Source: CAYNWK01 sp964400875 (lineage in GTDB: Bacteria > Chloroflexota > Anaerolineae > Anaerolineales > UBA4823). Taken from it: a stretch of 12,600 bases of DNA. Positions within the stretch are counted from its first letter, which is position 1, and every line of letters begins with the position of its first letter. Under the pieces are notes generated by a model. That model saw only the letters and a list, made by a program, of their open reading frames with translations, made no database searches and was not told where the DNA came from. A program made the position numbers and the translations under genes. The stretch covers positions 1 through 12,600 of the forward strand of contig CAYNWK010000128.1 of the NCBI GenBank assembly GCA_964400875.1. Direction: 5' to 3'. Below are positions 1 through 5,718 of the stretch, one piece after another.

Positions 1-1
1 T

Positions 2-919
2 TCCCTCACACATCTGAATACAGGGACTTCCCAAGTACTCATTGACCGTCCAGGGTATCCTGCTGCCGCCACAGGCTGCAGCTATGATAATATCGCCGCG
101 ATCTTGGACGACGAGATTACATCTTCAGTCGAAGGCAAGTGCTCACCAGGCGGCTCGGTAACTTCGACAGCAATCAGCGGGATCTACAGGCCGAACGAAC
201 CCCTCGGCGCTTTCTATGGAGAGCAGTTTAGCGGAGAATGGACTCTAAACGTATCTGACCGCTTCCAATCCGATACAGGCATCTTCATCAGTTGGTGCCT
301 GGCTGCAAAGTTATCCGACCAACCGCAATCTCCTCCTTCTACGCCGGAGCCTCCCCAGCTGCCGAATCAGGCCTCCGTATCCAGCCTGAGTGGGAAGAAA
401 CAGGCTTTGCCTTTAGATTGCGAATCACGCTCTGCTATCGATTGGGCCGCTCATTTCGGAAAATCAATTGGAGAAATCGCCTTCTTCAACAATTTGCCGC
501 TCTCAGAGAATCCAGATACCGGATTTGTGGGGGACGTGAACGGCATCTGGGGCCAGATTCCACCCGCTGATTACGGCATCCACGCCGGGCCGGTAGCTGC
601 ATTGCTGCGCGATTATGGCGTGGAAGCCTACGCTCACCGCCCGCTGAGCTGGGAAAATTTACGCGCAGAGGTCGCTGCTGGCCGGCCAGTCATCGTCTGG
701 ATAGTTTATTCGGTGGATAATGGCATCCCTGAGTTTTTCACCCCCCCAGATAACCATACTACTGTCGTGGCCAAATACGAACACACTGTGATCGTCGGCG
801 GATATACGCAGAATACAGTGACATATCTCAATGGCTCAACACTTTATACGGTCGGTAAAGACCAGTTTCTCGATTCGTGGTCGGTTATGGGCAATATGGC
901 CGTCACTGCTCGACCGTAA
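2..919 (+). CDS. Partial secreted protein: P-domain plus C39-like peptidase domain (C-terminal part)
   Basis: The frame is open from base 2 with no start, so the N-terminus lies upstream; about 305 residues are visible. Residues 1 to about 105 look like a proprotein-convertase P-domain: a TSQVLIDRPG strand, a DNIAAILDDE segment, SGIYRPNEPLGAF and a GEWTLNVSD strand ending in SWCL. P-domains usually sit C-terminal to secreted proteases and are beta-sandwich modules. A Pro/Ser-rich linker (about 107-125) leads to a domain resembling the C39-like peptidase family (Peptidase_C39_2). It has a candidate catalytic Cys at about residue 140 (LDCESRSAIDW), a candidate His at about 261 (YEHTVIVGGY), and LNG and FLDSW motifs after it. 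The order suggests an exported protein, but the signal peptide would be outside the window. It ends TAA and converges on the QueA-like gene with 14 bases between. Whether the peptidase domain is active is not shown by the sequence. Confidence 0.8.
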   Translation, partial: SLTHLNTGTSQVLIDRPGYPAAATGCSYDNIAAILDDEITSSVEGKCSPGGSVTSTAISGIYRPNEPLGAFYGEQFSGEWTLNVSDRFQSDTGIFISWCLAAKLSDQPQSPPSTPEPPQLPNQASVSSLSGKKQALPLDCESRSAIDWAAHFGKSIGEIAFFNNLPLSENPDTGFVGDVNGIWGQIPPADYGIHAGPVAALLRDYGVEAYAHRPLSWENLRAEVAAGRPVIVWIVYSVDNGIPEFFTPPDNHTTVVAKYEHTVIVGGYTQNTVTYLNGSTLYTVGKDQFLDSWSVMGNMAVTARP

Positions 920-933
920 GCTGGAATAAGTAA

Positions 934-2055
934 CTACGGCAACATCAAGTGTAAATCCCCGAATTCATGCCACAGGTACCCTTTCTCTAACGCCAATCGG
1001 TAGCTCTTGCGAACATGCTCCCGTCCTGCTAAGGCCGTTAATATCCCCAAATGGGAAGAACGCGGCTCGTGGAAGCCAGTCAGTAGCCCATCGATTGATC
1101 TCAATTTTCGGTCCGGCTTGATCACCAGGTTGGTCCAACCTTCACCCGGATTGACCCTGACCATTTTGTCAGTGACTGTTTCAATCGCCCGCACGGAAGT
1201 AGTGCCTACCGCCACGATCCTATTCCCTTTACTTCGAGCTTCGTTGATCAGGCTCGCGGTTTCTTCCGGTACGCGATAATATTCTGGGTAAGGCATTTCG
1301 TCCGCCTCCAAGCTGGCAACGCCGGTATGCAAAACGATCGGGGCCAACCGTACTCCACGTGAATCAAGCTCGCCAATTAGGTTTTTAGTGAACGCCCGGC
1401 CCGCTGAGGGCATCTCGGCGCTGCCTGGTTCATCCGCATAGACAGTCTGGTAATACTCAATCGGCCAGGCTTTCCGCACGTATTTATAGCGGATCGGGAA
1501 CCCGAATCGATCAAGATATGGGAGTATTGAGGTGGGAAGATCTGCGCTGGCAACCCATAAACGGACTCCTTTATCTCCGACCCTTCCGTTCTCTGCGTGA
1601 TCAGCCCGGTATGGATGCAATAAACGGGCGCTGGCTCCGCCGGGCAAATACAATTGCTCACCGACCTTTGCCTCAAGATAGGGGTCGGATCCAACAGCCG
1701 CGGGAATGCGAAGTTCAACCACCAACAAATCGGCGTTCAAACGCGTGGAAATATGGAGCTCAAGCCATTTGCCATCCTCTCGGGTGGCATGCAAAGCAGC
1801 TTTCAACGTACCGCTCGTATTGATCACCAGGATATCACCAGGCTTAAAGAAATCCGGGAGTGCAGAAAATCTGCTCTGGATGAATTTTTCCTCACGGTAA
1901 TGAGTAACCAGCAAGCGAACCTGATCGCGGGCTAAGCCAAGCGCCTCTGGGGGTTCGTTGGCTTCCAGCCGGCTAGGCAACTGAAAGTCAATTAATTCTC
2001 GATCTGGATTGACTTCCGCCGTCGATTCTAATAAGCGAGCTGGAGCTGCCGTCAT
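934..2055 (-). CDS. Divergent QueA-like S-adenosylmethionine:tRNA ribosyltransferase-isomerase family protein
   Basis: This 373-residue protein has the overall QueA (COG0809) layout: FKPGDILVIN at 70-79, YYQTVYADEPGSAEMPSAG at 201-219, LHTG at 242-245, the hallmark VAVGTTSVRAIET at 281-293, GLLTGFHEPRSS at 323-334 and a terminal GYLWHEFGD. Canonical QueA transfers and isomerises the ribosyl part of SAM onto preQ1 at tRNA position 34. Here several QueA signatures differ. The NNTRVIPAR block is replaced by INTSGTLKAAL, AGLHF by AGRAF (219-222), and the GAGTF...IEDH..H.EY stretch by GVASLEADEMPYPEYY (245-260). Divergent QueA-like proteins of this sort are known to me from Actinobacteria and Chloroflexota, and I do not know a proven function. 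ATG at 2055 overlaps the SDR stop in ATGA, so translation is probably coupled. No other queuosine gene is in the window. The family call is firm; tRNA modification activity is uncertain. Confidence 0.88.
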   Translation of the reverse strand: MTAAPARLLESTAEVNPDRELIDFQLPSRLEANEPPEALGLARDQVRLLVTHYREEKFIQSRFSALPDFFKPGDILVINTSGTLKAALHATREDGKWLELHISTRLNADLLVVELRIPAAVGSDPYLEAKVGEQLYLPGGASARLLHPYRADHAENGRVGDKGVRLWVASADLPTSILPYLDRFGFPIRYKYVRKAWPIEYYQTVYADEPGSAEMPSAGRAFTKNLIGELDSRGVRLAPIVLHTGVASLEADEMPYPEYYRVPEETASLINEARSKGNRIVAVGTTSVRAIETVTDKMVRVNPGEGWTNLVIKPDRKLRSIDGLLTGFHEPRSSHLGILTALAGREHVRKSYRLALEKGYLWHEFGDLHLMLP

Positions 2056-2750
2056 ACTCCAACCTCGGCTGCGAGCTCTCTCGCCATGTAACGTCCACTC
2101 GGTAAATCGCCATCCAATAAGGCGATCAGGCCCGGTACACTCACCTCTGGCAGTGGGCGATCGTTGATATCCTCACCAGGGAAGGCGTCCTGTTGCATTT
2201 GCGTGCGCATATCCCCCGGATCAACCCAGTAAACCCGCCAATCAGGGTTTTCGGCAGCGAGTATCCTGGAGAGGTGCTCCAGCGCAGCTTTGCTCGAACC
2301 ATACCCTCCCCACCCGGGGTACGCCTCCACGCCAGCATCGCTTGTTATATTCATGATTGCAGCCCCTGGTTTCATAATCGGTCTGGCTGCTTGCAGGATC
2401 GCTAGCGGCGCGATAACGTTCGTCTGATATACCTCTTCCAACACCTCCACCGGGTAGTCAAGTAGCTCCGGCTGAGGGCTCGGACCCAGCATGCTGGCGT
2501 TGTTGACGAGCGCGTCTAGACCGCCCAACGAGTTCGCGGCATCGATTAACGCCTCCCGGTGAGTCTGCTTAATAATGTCGCCCCGGACAGCGATAACTTG
2601 AGTTACTTGAGACAATTTATCGCGGGCTTCAGCCAAGGCTTCATAGCCTCGGGCATCGACGATCAAGGACCAACCACGTTCTGCCAGGCGGTTTGCTAGG
2701 GCAAATCCCAACCCACGCGACGCGCCGGTAATTAATGCGGATTTTGACAT
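2052..2750 (-). CDS. Short-chain dehydrogenase/reductase (SDR family oxidoreductase)
   Basis: This is a 232-residue classical SDR. The NAD(P)-binding TGASRGLG motif is at 8-15, NNAS at 83-86, and the catalytic set is Asn111, Ser137, Tyr150 and Lys154 (YGSSK, with Ser exactly 13 residues before Tyr). PGDMRT at 178-183 corresponds to the usual PG motif after the active site. The frame is open to about 2852, but ATG 2750 is chosen because GGAGGT stands five bases before it and MSKSALITGASRGLG is the normal N-terminus for the fold. It is a soluble, cytoplasmic oxidoreductase with unknown substrate; the sequence does not show which cofactor form is preferred. It is the first gene of an operon with the QueA-like gene, with overlapping stop and start codons, which hints at a shared role. 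Confidence 0.92.
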   Translation of the reverse strand: MSKSALITGASRGLGFALANRLAERGWSLIVDARGYEALAEARDKLSQVTQVIAVRGDIIKQTHREALIDAANSLGGLDALVNNASMLGPSPQPELLDYPVEVLEEVYQTNVIAPLAILQAARPIMKPGAAIMNITSDAGVEAYPGWGGYGSSKAALEHLSRILAAENPDWRVYWVDPGDMRTQMQQDAFPGEDINDRPLPEVSVPGLIALLDGDLPSGRYMARELAAEVGV

Positions 2751-2755
2751 CCTGC

Positions 2756-2761
2756 ACCTCC
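2756..2761 (-). promoter_or_regulatory. Strong Shine-Dalgarno deciding the SDR start
   Basis: The minus strand reads GGAGGT five bases before ATG 2750. It fixes the SDR start 34 codons inside the longer open frame. Confidence 0.8.
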
Positions 2762-2774
2762 AGGACAATGCGCT

Positions 2775-2804
2775 AGTATGTGTTACGGGGTTGATCTTAA
2801 TCAA
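2775..2804 (-). promoter_or_regulatory. Possible promoter of the SDR/QueA-like operon
   Basis: On the minus strand TTGATT (2804-2799) and CATACT (2780-2775) are 18 bases apart. This would start transcription near 2768 and give a leader of about 18 bases carrying the Shine-Dalgarno. The -35 begins at the foot of the hairpin at 2804-2842. The -10 is only a 4/6 match, so this is a candidate. A competing candidate is TTGATA (2871-2866) with TACAGT (2849-2844), spacing 16, overlapping the palindrome at 2845-2860. Confidence 0.35.
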
Positions 2805-2842
2805 AAGACTGGCCTGCCGCATCGCGCGGCAGGCCAGTCTTT
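2804..2842 (-). terminator. Perfect 17-bp hairpin with T-tract on the minus strand
   Basis: Bases 2804-2820 and 2826-2842 are perfectly complementary over 17 pairs, with a five-base loop and a GC-rich core (GGCCTGCCGC). On the minus strand the stem is followed by TTTTGATT, as in an intrinsic terminator. The nearest gene upstream in that direction is the response regulator, which already has its own terminator at 2896-2938. So this is either a backup terminator or a leader hairpin of the SDR operon. Confidence 0.6.
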
Positions 2843-2844
2843 GA

Positions 2845-2860
2845 CTGTACATATGTACAG
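2845..2860. promoter_or_regulatory. Perfect 16-bp palindrome, candidate operator
   Basis: CTGTACATATGTACAG is its own reverse complement over all 16 bases. It has the CTGT-N8-ACAG shape of proteobacterial LexA boxes, and also that of many dimeric repressor sites. It overlaps the spacer and -10 of a possible minus-strand promoter (TTGATA 2871-2866, TACAGT 2849-2844). No regulator gene is adjacent, so the cognate protein is unknown. Confidence 0.45.
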
Positions 2861-2895
2861 GTTAATATCAACAGAATTTATAAACTTGGGGAATA

Positions 2896-2938
2896 AAAGA
2901 GGTGGTTGGGCAGGCTTTGCCCGCCCAACCACCTCTTT
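2896..2938 (-). terminator. Intrinsic terminator of the kinase/regulator operon
   Basis: The arms at 2896-2915 and 2919-2938 form a 20-pair stem with one A/C mismatch around a TTT loop. It begins 11 bases past the response-regulator stop. On the minus strand the stem runs into TTTTATTC. On the plus strand the sequence after the stem is A-rich, so termination should be directional, serving the minus-strand operon. Confidence 0.85.
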
Positions 2939-2949
2939 AAATAAATCAT

Positions 2950-3585
2950 TTAAAGATCTACCAAGCCCTGTTGCGCAGCGATTGACACCGCTTCCGTGCG
3001 GTTTCCGGCATCCAGCTTCCGCAAGATTGAGCTGACGTGAAACTTAACTGTGCGTTCGGTGATCACCAGCTGCTCGGCGATCTCCCGGTTGGTGTACCCC
3101 TTAGCTAGTAGGTTCAAAACTTCCATTTCGCGGTCTGTCAGATCCTCGGAAATACGGTCCTCGGCGACGTGCTGCATCAGTTTGGAAGCGATCACCGGTT
3201 GGAGCAGAGAACCTCCTTGGCTGACCACCCGGATGGCATTGAAAACTTCTTCCCGGGGCGCTCCCTTGAGTAAATATCCCTGCGCGCCGGCCTGTACAGC
3301 GCCAAGTATTCGCTCATCGCTGTCGAATGCGGTGAAGACCAACACCTTAACGGAGGGTCGCTCCCGGCGTAAAGTACGCAAGGCTTCAACTCCGTCTAAA
3401 ATGGGCATTTCCAGGTCAAGCAATACGATATCCGGATTGTGTTTCAATGTGAGCTGCACCGCTTCCTGCCCATCCGAAGCTTCCGCGGCGATCTGGAAAT
3501 CCGGCTGCGTTTTTAACATGGCGATCAAACCATTCCGCACCACCGGATGGTCATCAGCAACGAGAATTCGAATCGGCTCCGACAT
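2950..3585 (-). CDS. NarL/FixJ-type response regulator (REC + LuxR HTH)
   Basis: This 211-residue protein has two domains. The N-terminal receiver (about 5-122) carries the acidic pair Asp11-Asp12, phosphoacceptor Asp57 (LLDLEMP), Thr85 and Lys107 (YLLKG). A LuxR-type helix-turn-helix follows at about 149-211, starting LTDREMEVLNLLAKG and including NREIAEQLVITERTVKFHV. Length and layout are standard for the family: phosphorylation should release or dimerise the DNA-binding domain. ATG 3585 is preferred over the TTG two codons upstream, with AGGA ten bases before it. It lies 37 bases after the histidine kinase stop, so the two form a two-component operon, and a strong terminator follows. The target genes cannot be read from the sequence. 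Confidence 0.95.
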   Translation of the reverse strand: MSEPIRILVADDHPVVRNGLIAMLKTQPDFQIAAEASDGQEAVQLTLKHNPDIVLLDLEMPILDGVEALRTLRRERPSVKVLVFTAFDSDERILGAVQAGAQGYLLKGAPREEVFNAIRVVSQGGSLLQPVIASKLMQHVAEDRISEDLTDREMEVLNLLAKGYTNREIAEQLVITERTVKFHVSSILRKLDAGNRTEAVSIAAQQGLVDL

Positions 3586-3622
3586 ATTCAAATCGTCCTG
3601 AAGAAAGTTTTGCGGTATAGTT

Positions 3623-4795
3623 TCAACCCAGGTCTACCTCCACAACCACCTCTGTGCCAGTTCCCGGTTCACTGCAAATTGCCAACTTTCCCCCCATCAA
3701 TTTTGCCCGCTCGTTCAATCCAACCAGGCCAAATCGATTCGATGGGATCTGCTGGGGTTCAAAGCCTTTGCCATCGTCAATAACCTCCAACTGCACTTTA
3801 TCCGTAAAAACCAATAACTTTAGAACTACGTGGTCGGCGTGGGCGTGTTGAGTTACGTTGGTCAAAGCTTCTTGAGCGATGCGGTACAGACCGGCCTCGA
3901 TTCTCACTGGTAGAGGCCTGGCGCCTCCGGATGATTCGAAGATTACCTGCAGCGCATGCTTCTCTTGAAACTCCTCTGCTAGTGCTTGCAAAGCCCGAGA
4001 GAGCGAACTTCCCTCCAGCGGAACCGCACGCAGATCCATCACCGATCGGCGTGCCTCCTCCAGGTTCGAGCGGGTGAGGTGGATTGCTTGTTCCAACGCT
4101 CGGCGCACTGCCAGTGGTTCACGGTCAGCGGCCAAGAGTGCATCTGCGGTTTCCAGCTGCAAAGCGATACCCGCCAAACCTTGAGCCAGGGTATCGTGAA
4201 TCTCACGGGCTAACCGGTTGCGCTCTTCCAATGCGCCAAATTCGGAACTGCGGGCAAATAAACGGGCTCTTTCTATGGCGATGCTGAGCAAATCGCCCAC
4301 CGTATGCAGCAAGCGCAGATCATCTTTGGTGAGCTCCCGCCAATCCGTACTGGCTACGTTCAGCACACCGAGCTCTTTGCTGTGGGCATAGAGTGGAATG
4401 CTGGAGTGATACCGCAGACCATCAGTGCCGTCGACCAGACCCCTCAACCGGCTGCAGGTAATCACGTTCACATTAGCAGCCCCATCCAGGTCGCCGGCCC
4501 GGTACGTATCCAGGCAGTGGCAACTTCCTTCCATACGGCGCGGATTATTGGCCAGCGCAGGTGGAAGATTTTGAGCAGCCGCCAGATAAGACTCACCGGT
4601 CTTCTCGTCGAGCAACCAGATCCAACCAGTCTGCAGATCGAGCAGATTCGCTACGTTTGCTAGCGCGGCGTGCAGCGCTTGATCCAGATCGACCGAGCGG
4701 TTTAGCGCTTGAGCGATGGTATTTAATATGGAGAGCTCCCGGTTGCGGCGGATTAATTTTTCTGCGTCGCTCTCGGTTCTTTGGTTAATCGTCAC
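3623..4795 (-). CDS. GAF-domain sensor histidine kinase (HisKA_3 / HATPase)
   Basis: This 390-residue protein has no membrane segment and is probably a cytoplasmic sensor. A GAF domain spans about 37-178. HisKA_3 dimerisation/phosphotransfer follows, with EERNRLAREIHDTLAQGL and phosphoacceptor His200. The HATPase domain has the N-box EALTNVTQHA (Asn313), DDGKGF at 340-345, GLVGLNERA at 356-364 and GTGTEV near 378-383. This is the NarX/DegS-like class, which pairs with NarL-type regulators, matching its neighbour. The GAF domain contains Cys92-His-Cys94 and Cys114, which could bind a metal, Fe-S cluster or heme-like ligand, or sense redox; this is inference. GTG 4795 is chosen as start because a TATAAT box lies exactly where transcription would begin at that codon. 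No Shine-Dalgarno is visible. A start slightly inside is possible. Confidence 0.93.
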   Translation of the reverse strand: MTINQRTESDAEKLIRRNRELSILNTIAQALNRSVDLDQALHAALANVANLLDLQTGWIWLLDEKTGESYLAAAQNLPPALANNPRRMEGSCHCLDTYRAGDLDGAANVNVITCSRLRGLVDGTDGLRYHSSIPLYAHSKELGVLNVASTDWRELTKDDLRLLHTVGDLLSIAIERARLFARSSEFGALEERNRLAREIHDTLAQGLAGIALQLETADALLAADREPLAVRRALEQAIHLTRSNLEEARRSVMDLRAVPLEGSSLSRALQALAEEFQEKHALQVIFESSGGARPLPVRIEAGLYRIAQEALTNVTQHAHADHVVLKLLVFTDKVQLEVIDDGKGFEPQQIPSNRFGLVGLNERAKLMGGKLAICSEPGTGTEVVVEVDLG

Positions 4796-4801
4796 AAAAA
4801 T

Positions 4802-4830
4802 ATTATATCGCTCATCCCCATATGGGATGA
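4802..4830 (-). promoter_or_regulatory. Kinase promoter with near-palindromic site; possible leaderless start
   Basis: A perfect minus-strand TATAAT occupies 4807-4802. Counting seven bases on puts +1 at 4795, the G of the GTG start, so the transcript may have no leader. No good -35 is seen at 16-18 bases. Instead that region holds a near-palindrome, TCATCC, one extra C, CATATG, GGATGA (4812-4830), which could be an activator or autoregulatory site. Confidence 0.5.
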
Positions 4831-4867
4831 TATCGGTGAAAACTTGGCTTTTGGAGAACCTTCATTC

Positions 4868-5046
4868 ATGTCCAAGAAAGTGAACACCTTACTAAAATTT
4901 TCTTCGTATCAGGCATTATTTGGCTCACGCTTCTCATCGCACTGACGCTTAGCGATTACCTCACGCGGATTAAATGGGCATATTTGAGATGGTTATACGA
5001 TGCAATGGATTACCCCCAACAAGATCATAAAATCCCCGCGCATTGA
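4868..5046 (+). other. Possible small membrane peptide in two frames (doubtful)
   Basis: ATG 4868, with GGAGA 11 bases before it, opens a frame that stops after 25 codons. The neighbouring frame, open from about 4840 to TGA at 5044-5046, encodes a convincing hydrophobic helix (FFVSGIIWLTLLIALTL), then SDYLTRIKWAYLRWLYDAMDY, but lacks an ATG ahead of the helix. A frameshift near the AAAATTTT run at 4894-4901 would join them into a single-span protein of about 60 residues. This may be a decayed gene, a sequencing error or chance. The rest of 4796-5070 holds only the kinase promoter and a probable tRNA terminator. Confidence 0.2.
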
Positions 5047-5056
5047 GCAGGGATTT
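5030..5056 (-). terminator. Probable terminator of tRNA-Asp
   Basis: AAATCCC (5030-5036) pairs with GGGATTT (5050-5056) around a 13-base loop, with a further GC/GC pair inside. On the minus strand the stem ends in ATTTTATG. It starts 15 bases past the tRNA 3' end, the expected place, but the stem is short. Confidence 0.45.
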
Positions 5057-5070
5057 CGCAAGTTCAGAGG

Positions 5071-5144
5071 CGGTCCCGACGGGATTCGAACCCGCGATCT
5101 CGGCCTTGACAGGGCCGCATGTTAGGCCACTACACCACGGGACC
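5071..5144 (-). tRNA. tRNA-Asp (anticodon GTC)
   Basis: Reading the minus strand, the acceptor stem GGTCCCG pairs with CGGGACC, and the anticodon arm is CGGCC-CTGTCAA-GGCCG with anticodon GTC at 34-36. The T-arm is GCGGG-TTCGAAT-CCCGT, with one G-U pair. The discriminator base is G, as usual for tRNA-Asp. The mature CCA is not encoded; the next bases are CCT. Length is 74 bases. A promoter and a probable terminator flank it, so it appears to be a single-gene unit. Confidence 0.97.
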
Positions 5145-5155
5145 AAGCGGCTTGA

Positions 5156-5184
5156 AGTTTACCATAGCCAGGAAGTCCAGTCAA
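5156..5184 (-). promoter_or_regulatory. Sigma-70-type promoter of tRNA-Asp
   Basis: On the minus strand TTGACT (5184-5179) and TAAACT (5161-5156) are 17 bases apart. Transcription would begin near 5149, about five bases before the tRNA 5' end. The hexamers are close to consensus and the spacing is optimal. Confidence 0.75.
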
Positions 5185-5207
5185 GACGACAACCTACCTT
5201 CGATTCA

Positions 5208-5216
5208 TGATATACT
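5208..5216 (+). promoter_or_regulatory. Extended -10 promoter of the antagonist/kinase pair
   Basis: TGATATACT is an extended -10 element (TGn plus TATACT). No clear -35 lies 17 bases upstream. It is back to back with the tRNA promoter and would start transcription near 5223, leaving a leader of about 139 bases. Confidence 0.45.
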
Positions 5217-5262
5217 CCCAGCAACTTTTTTTGAATGGACTTACGCACTTTGTGACAGATAA

Positions 5263-5314
5263 GGGGTTTTCGAGCGGGTTGCGCTCCTCAATTACCCCCA
5301 TGTTCTCGGAGAAC
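5263..5314 (+). other. Structured leader upstream of the STAS gene
   Basis: Nested inverted repeats lie in the presumed leader: GGGGT (5263-5267) with ACCCC (5294-5298) enclosing GAGCG (5272-5276) with CGCTC (5282-5286). Just downstream GTTCTC and GAGAAC (5302-5314) flank a single G, which suits a 13-bp operator better than an RNA hairpin. No known riboswitch class is recognised. Otherwise 5145-5361 holds only promoters and the ribosome-binding site. Confidence 0.3.
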
Positions 5315-5361
5315 TGCGTAACTCCGATTGAATTAATTTCAAGCCAGTCCGGAGGACAATG

Positions 5362-5697
5362 ATGGAGATCAATACCACCAGTCTTAAACGCTGCGACGTA
5401 GTCGAGGTCAGCGGAAGAATCGACAGTTACACCGCTCCCGAGCTTGAAGAGAAACTGAACGGAATAACCGAACAGGGGCGCTATAAAATCGTGCTTGATA
5501 TGAGCGATGTCGATTTCATGTCCAGTAAGGGATGGTGGGTGCTGATCGAAACTCAAAAAGCTTGTAAACGCTATAATCGGGGAGAGCTGGTGTTGGTTGG
5601 GGTACAAGAGCGCATACGCGAGTCGCTCGATCTGGTTGGTATGGGCTCTTATTTTAAGCTCTACGACGATCAAACCATCGCCGTAGGCAGCTTCTAA
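5362..5697 (+). CDS. STAS-domain anti-sigma factor antagonist (RsbV/SpoIIAA-like)
   Basis: This 111-residue protein is a single STAS domain, the usual length for SpoIIAA/RsbV-type antagonists. Visible features are VVEVSGRIDSYTAPELEEKL (13-32), the IVLDMSDVDFM strand (43-53) and the loop that normally reads DSSG. In this family the unphosphorylated antagonist binds the anti-sigma kinase and frees its target; the kinase phosphorylates the loop Ser and a PP2C phosphatase reverses it. Here the loop reads SSKG (54-57). Ser55 aligns with the phosphoacceptor, but the preceding Asp has become Ser and the following Ser has become Lys. ATG 5362 is preferred to ATG 5359 because GGAGG (5351-5355) is then six bases away. 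The kinase gene follows after 21 bases, so the two form an operon. The role is assigned by family and context. Confidence 0.9.
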   Translation: MEINTTSLKRCDVVEVSGRIDSYTAPELEEKLNGITEQGRYKIVLDMSDVDFMSSKGWWVLIETQKACKRYNRGELVLVGVQERIRESLDLVGMGSYFKLYDDQTIAVGSF

Positions 5698-5718
5698 TCA
5701 CTGCGAAGATTTCAACAG

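Noticed and set aside
104..919. First gene starting at TTG 104
   Set aside because: The same frame is open and P-domain-like back to base 2, so this is an internal codon of a truncated gene.
2751..2852. N-terminal extension of the SDR to 2852
   Set aside because: The extension translates hairpin and palindrome DNA, and a strong Shine-Dalgarno marks ATG 2750.
2804..2938. Two hairpins considered as a CRISPR or REP-type repeat array
   Set aside because: The arms differ in sequence, there are only two, and both fit intrinsic terminators.
3050..3601. 183-codon plus-strand frame opposite the response regulator
   Set aside because: It is a Ser/Arg-rich shadow of the regulator with no domain; the minus strand has all REC and HTH residues.
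4894..4901. Programmed -1 frameshift site at the AAAATTTT run
   Set aside because: The run is not in the frame needed for a canonical X XXY YYZ slip relative to ATG 4868, and no stimulatory structure is evident.
5194..5673. 159-codon minus-strand frame opposite the STAS gene
   Set aside because: It is antisense to a clear STAS gene, lacks any recognised motif and overlaps the leader and promoters.
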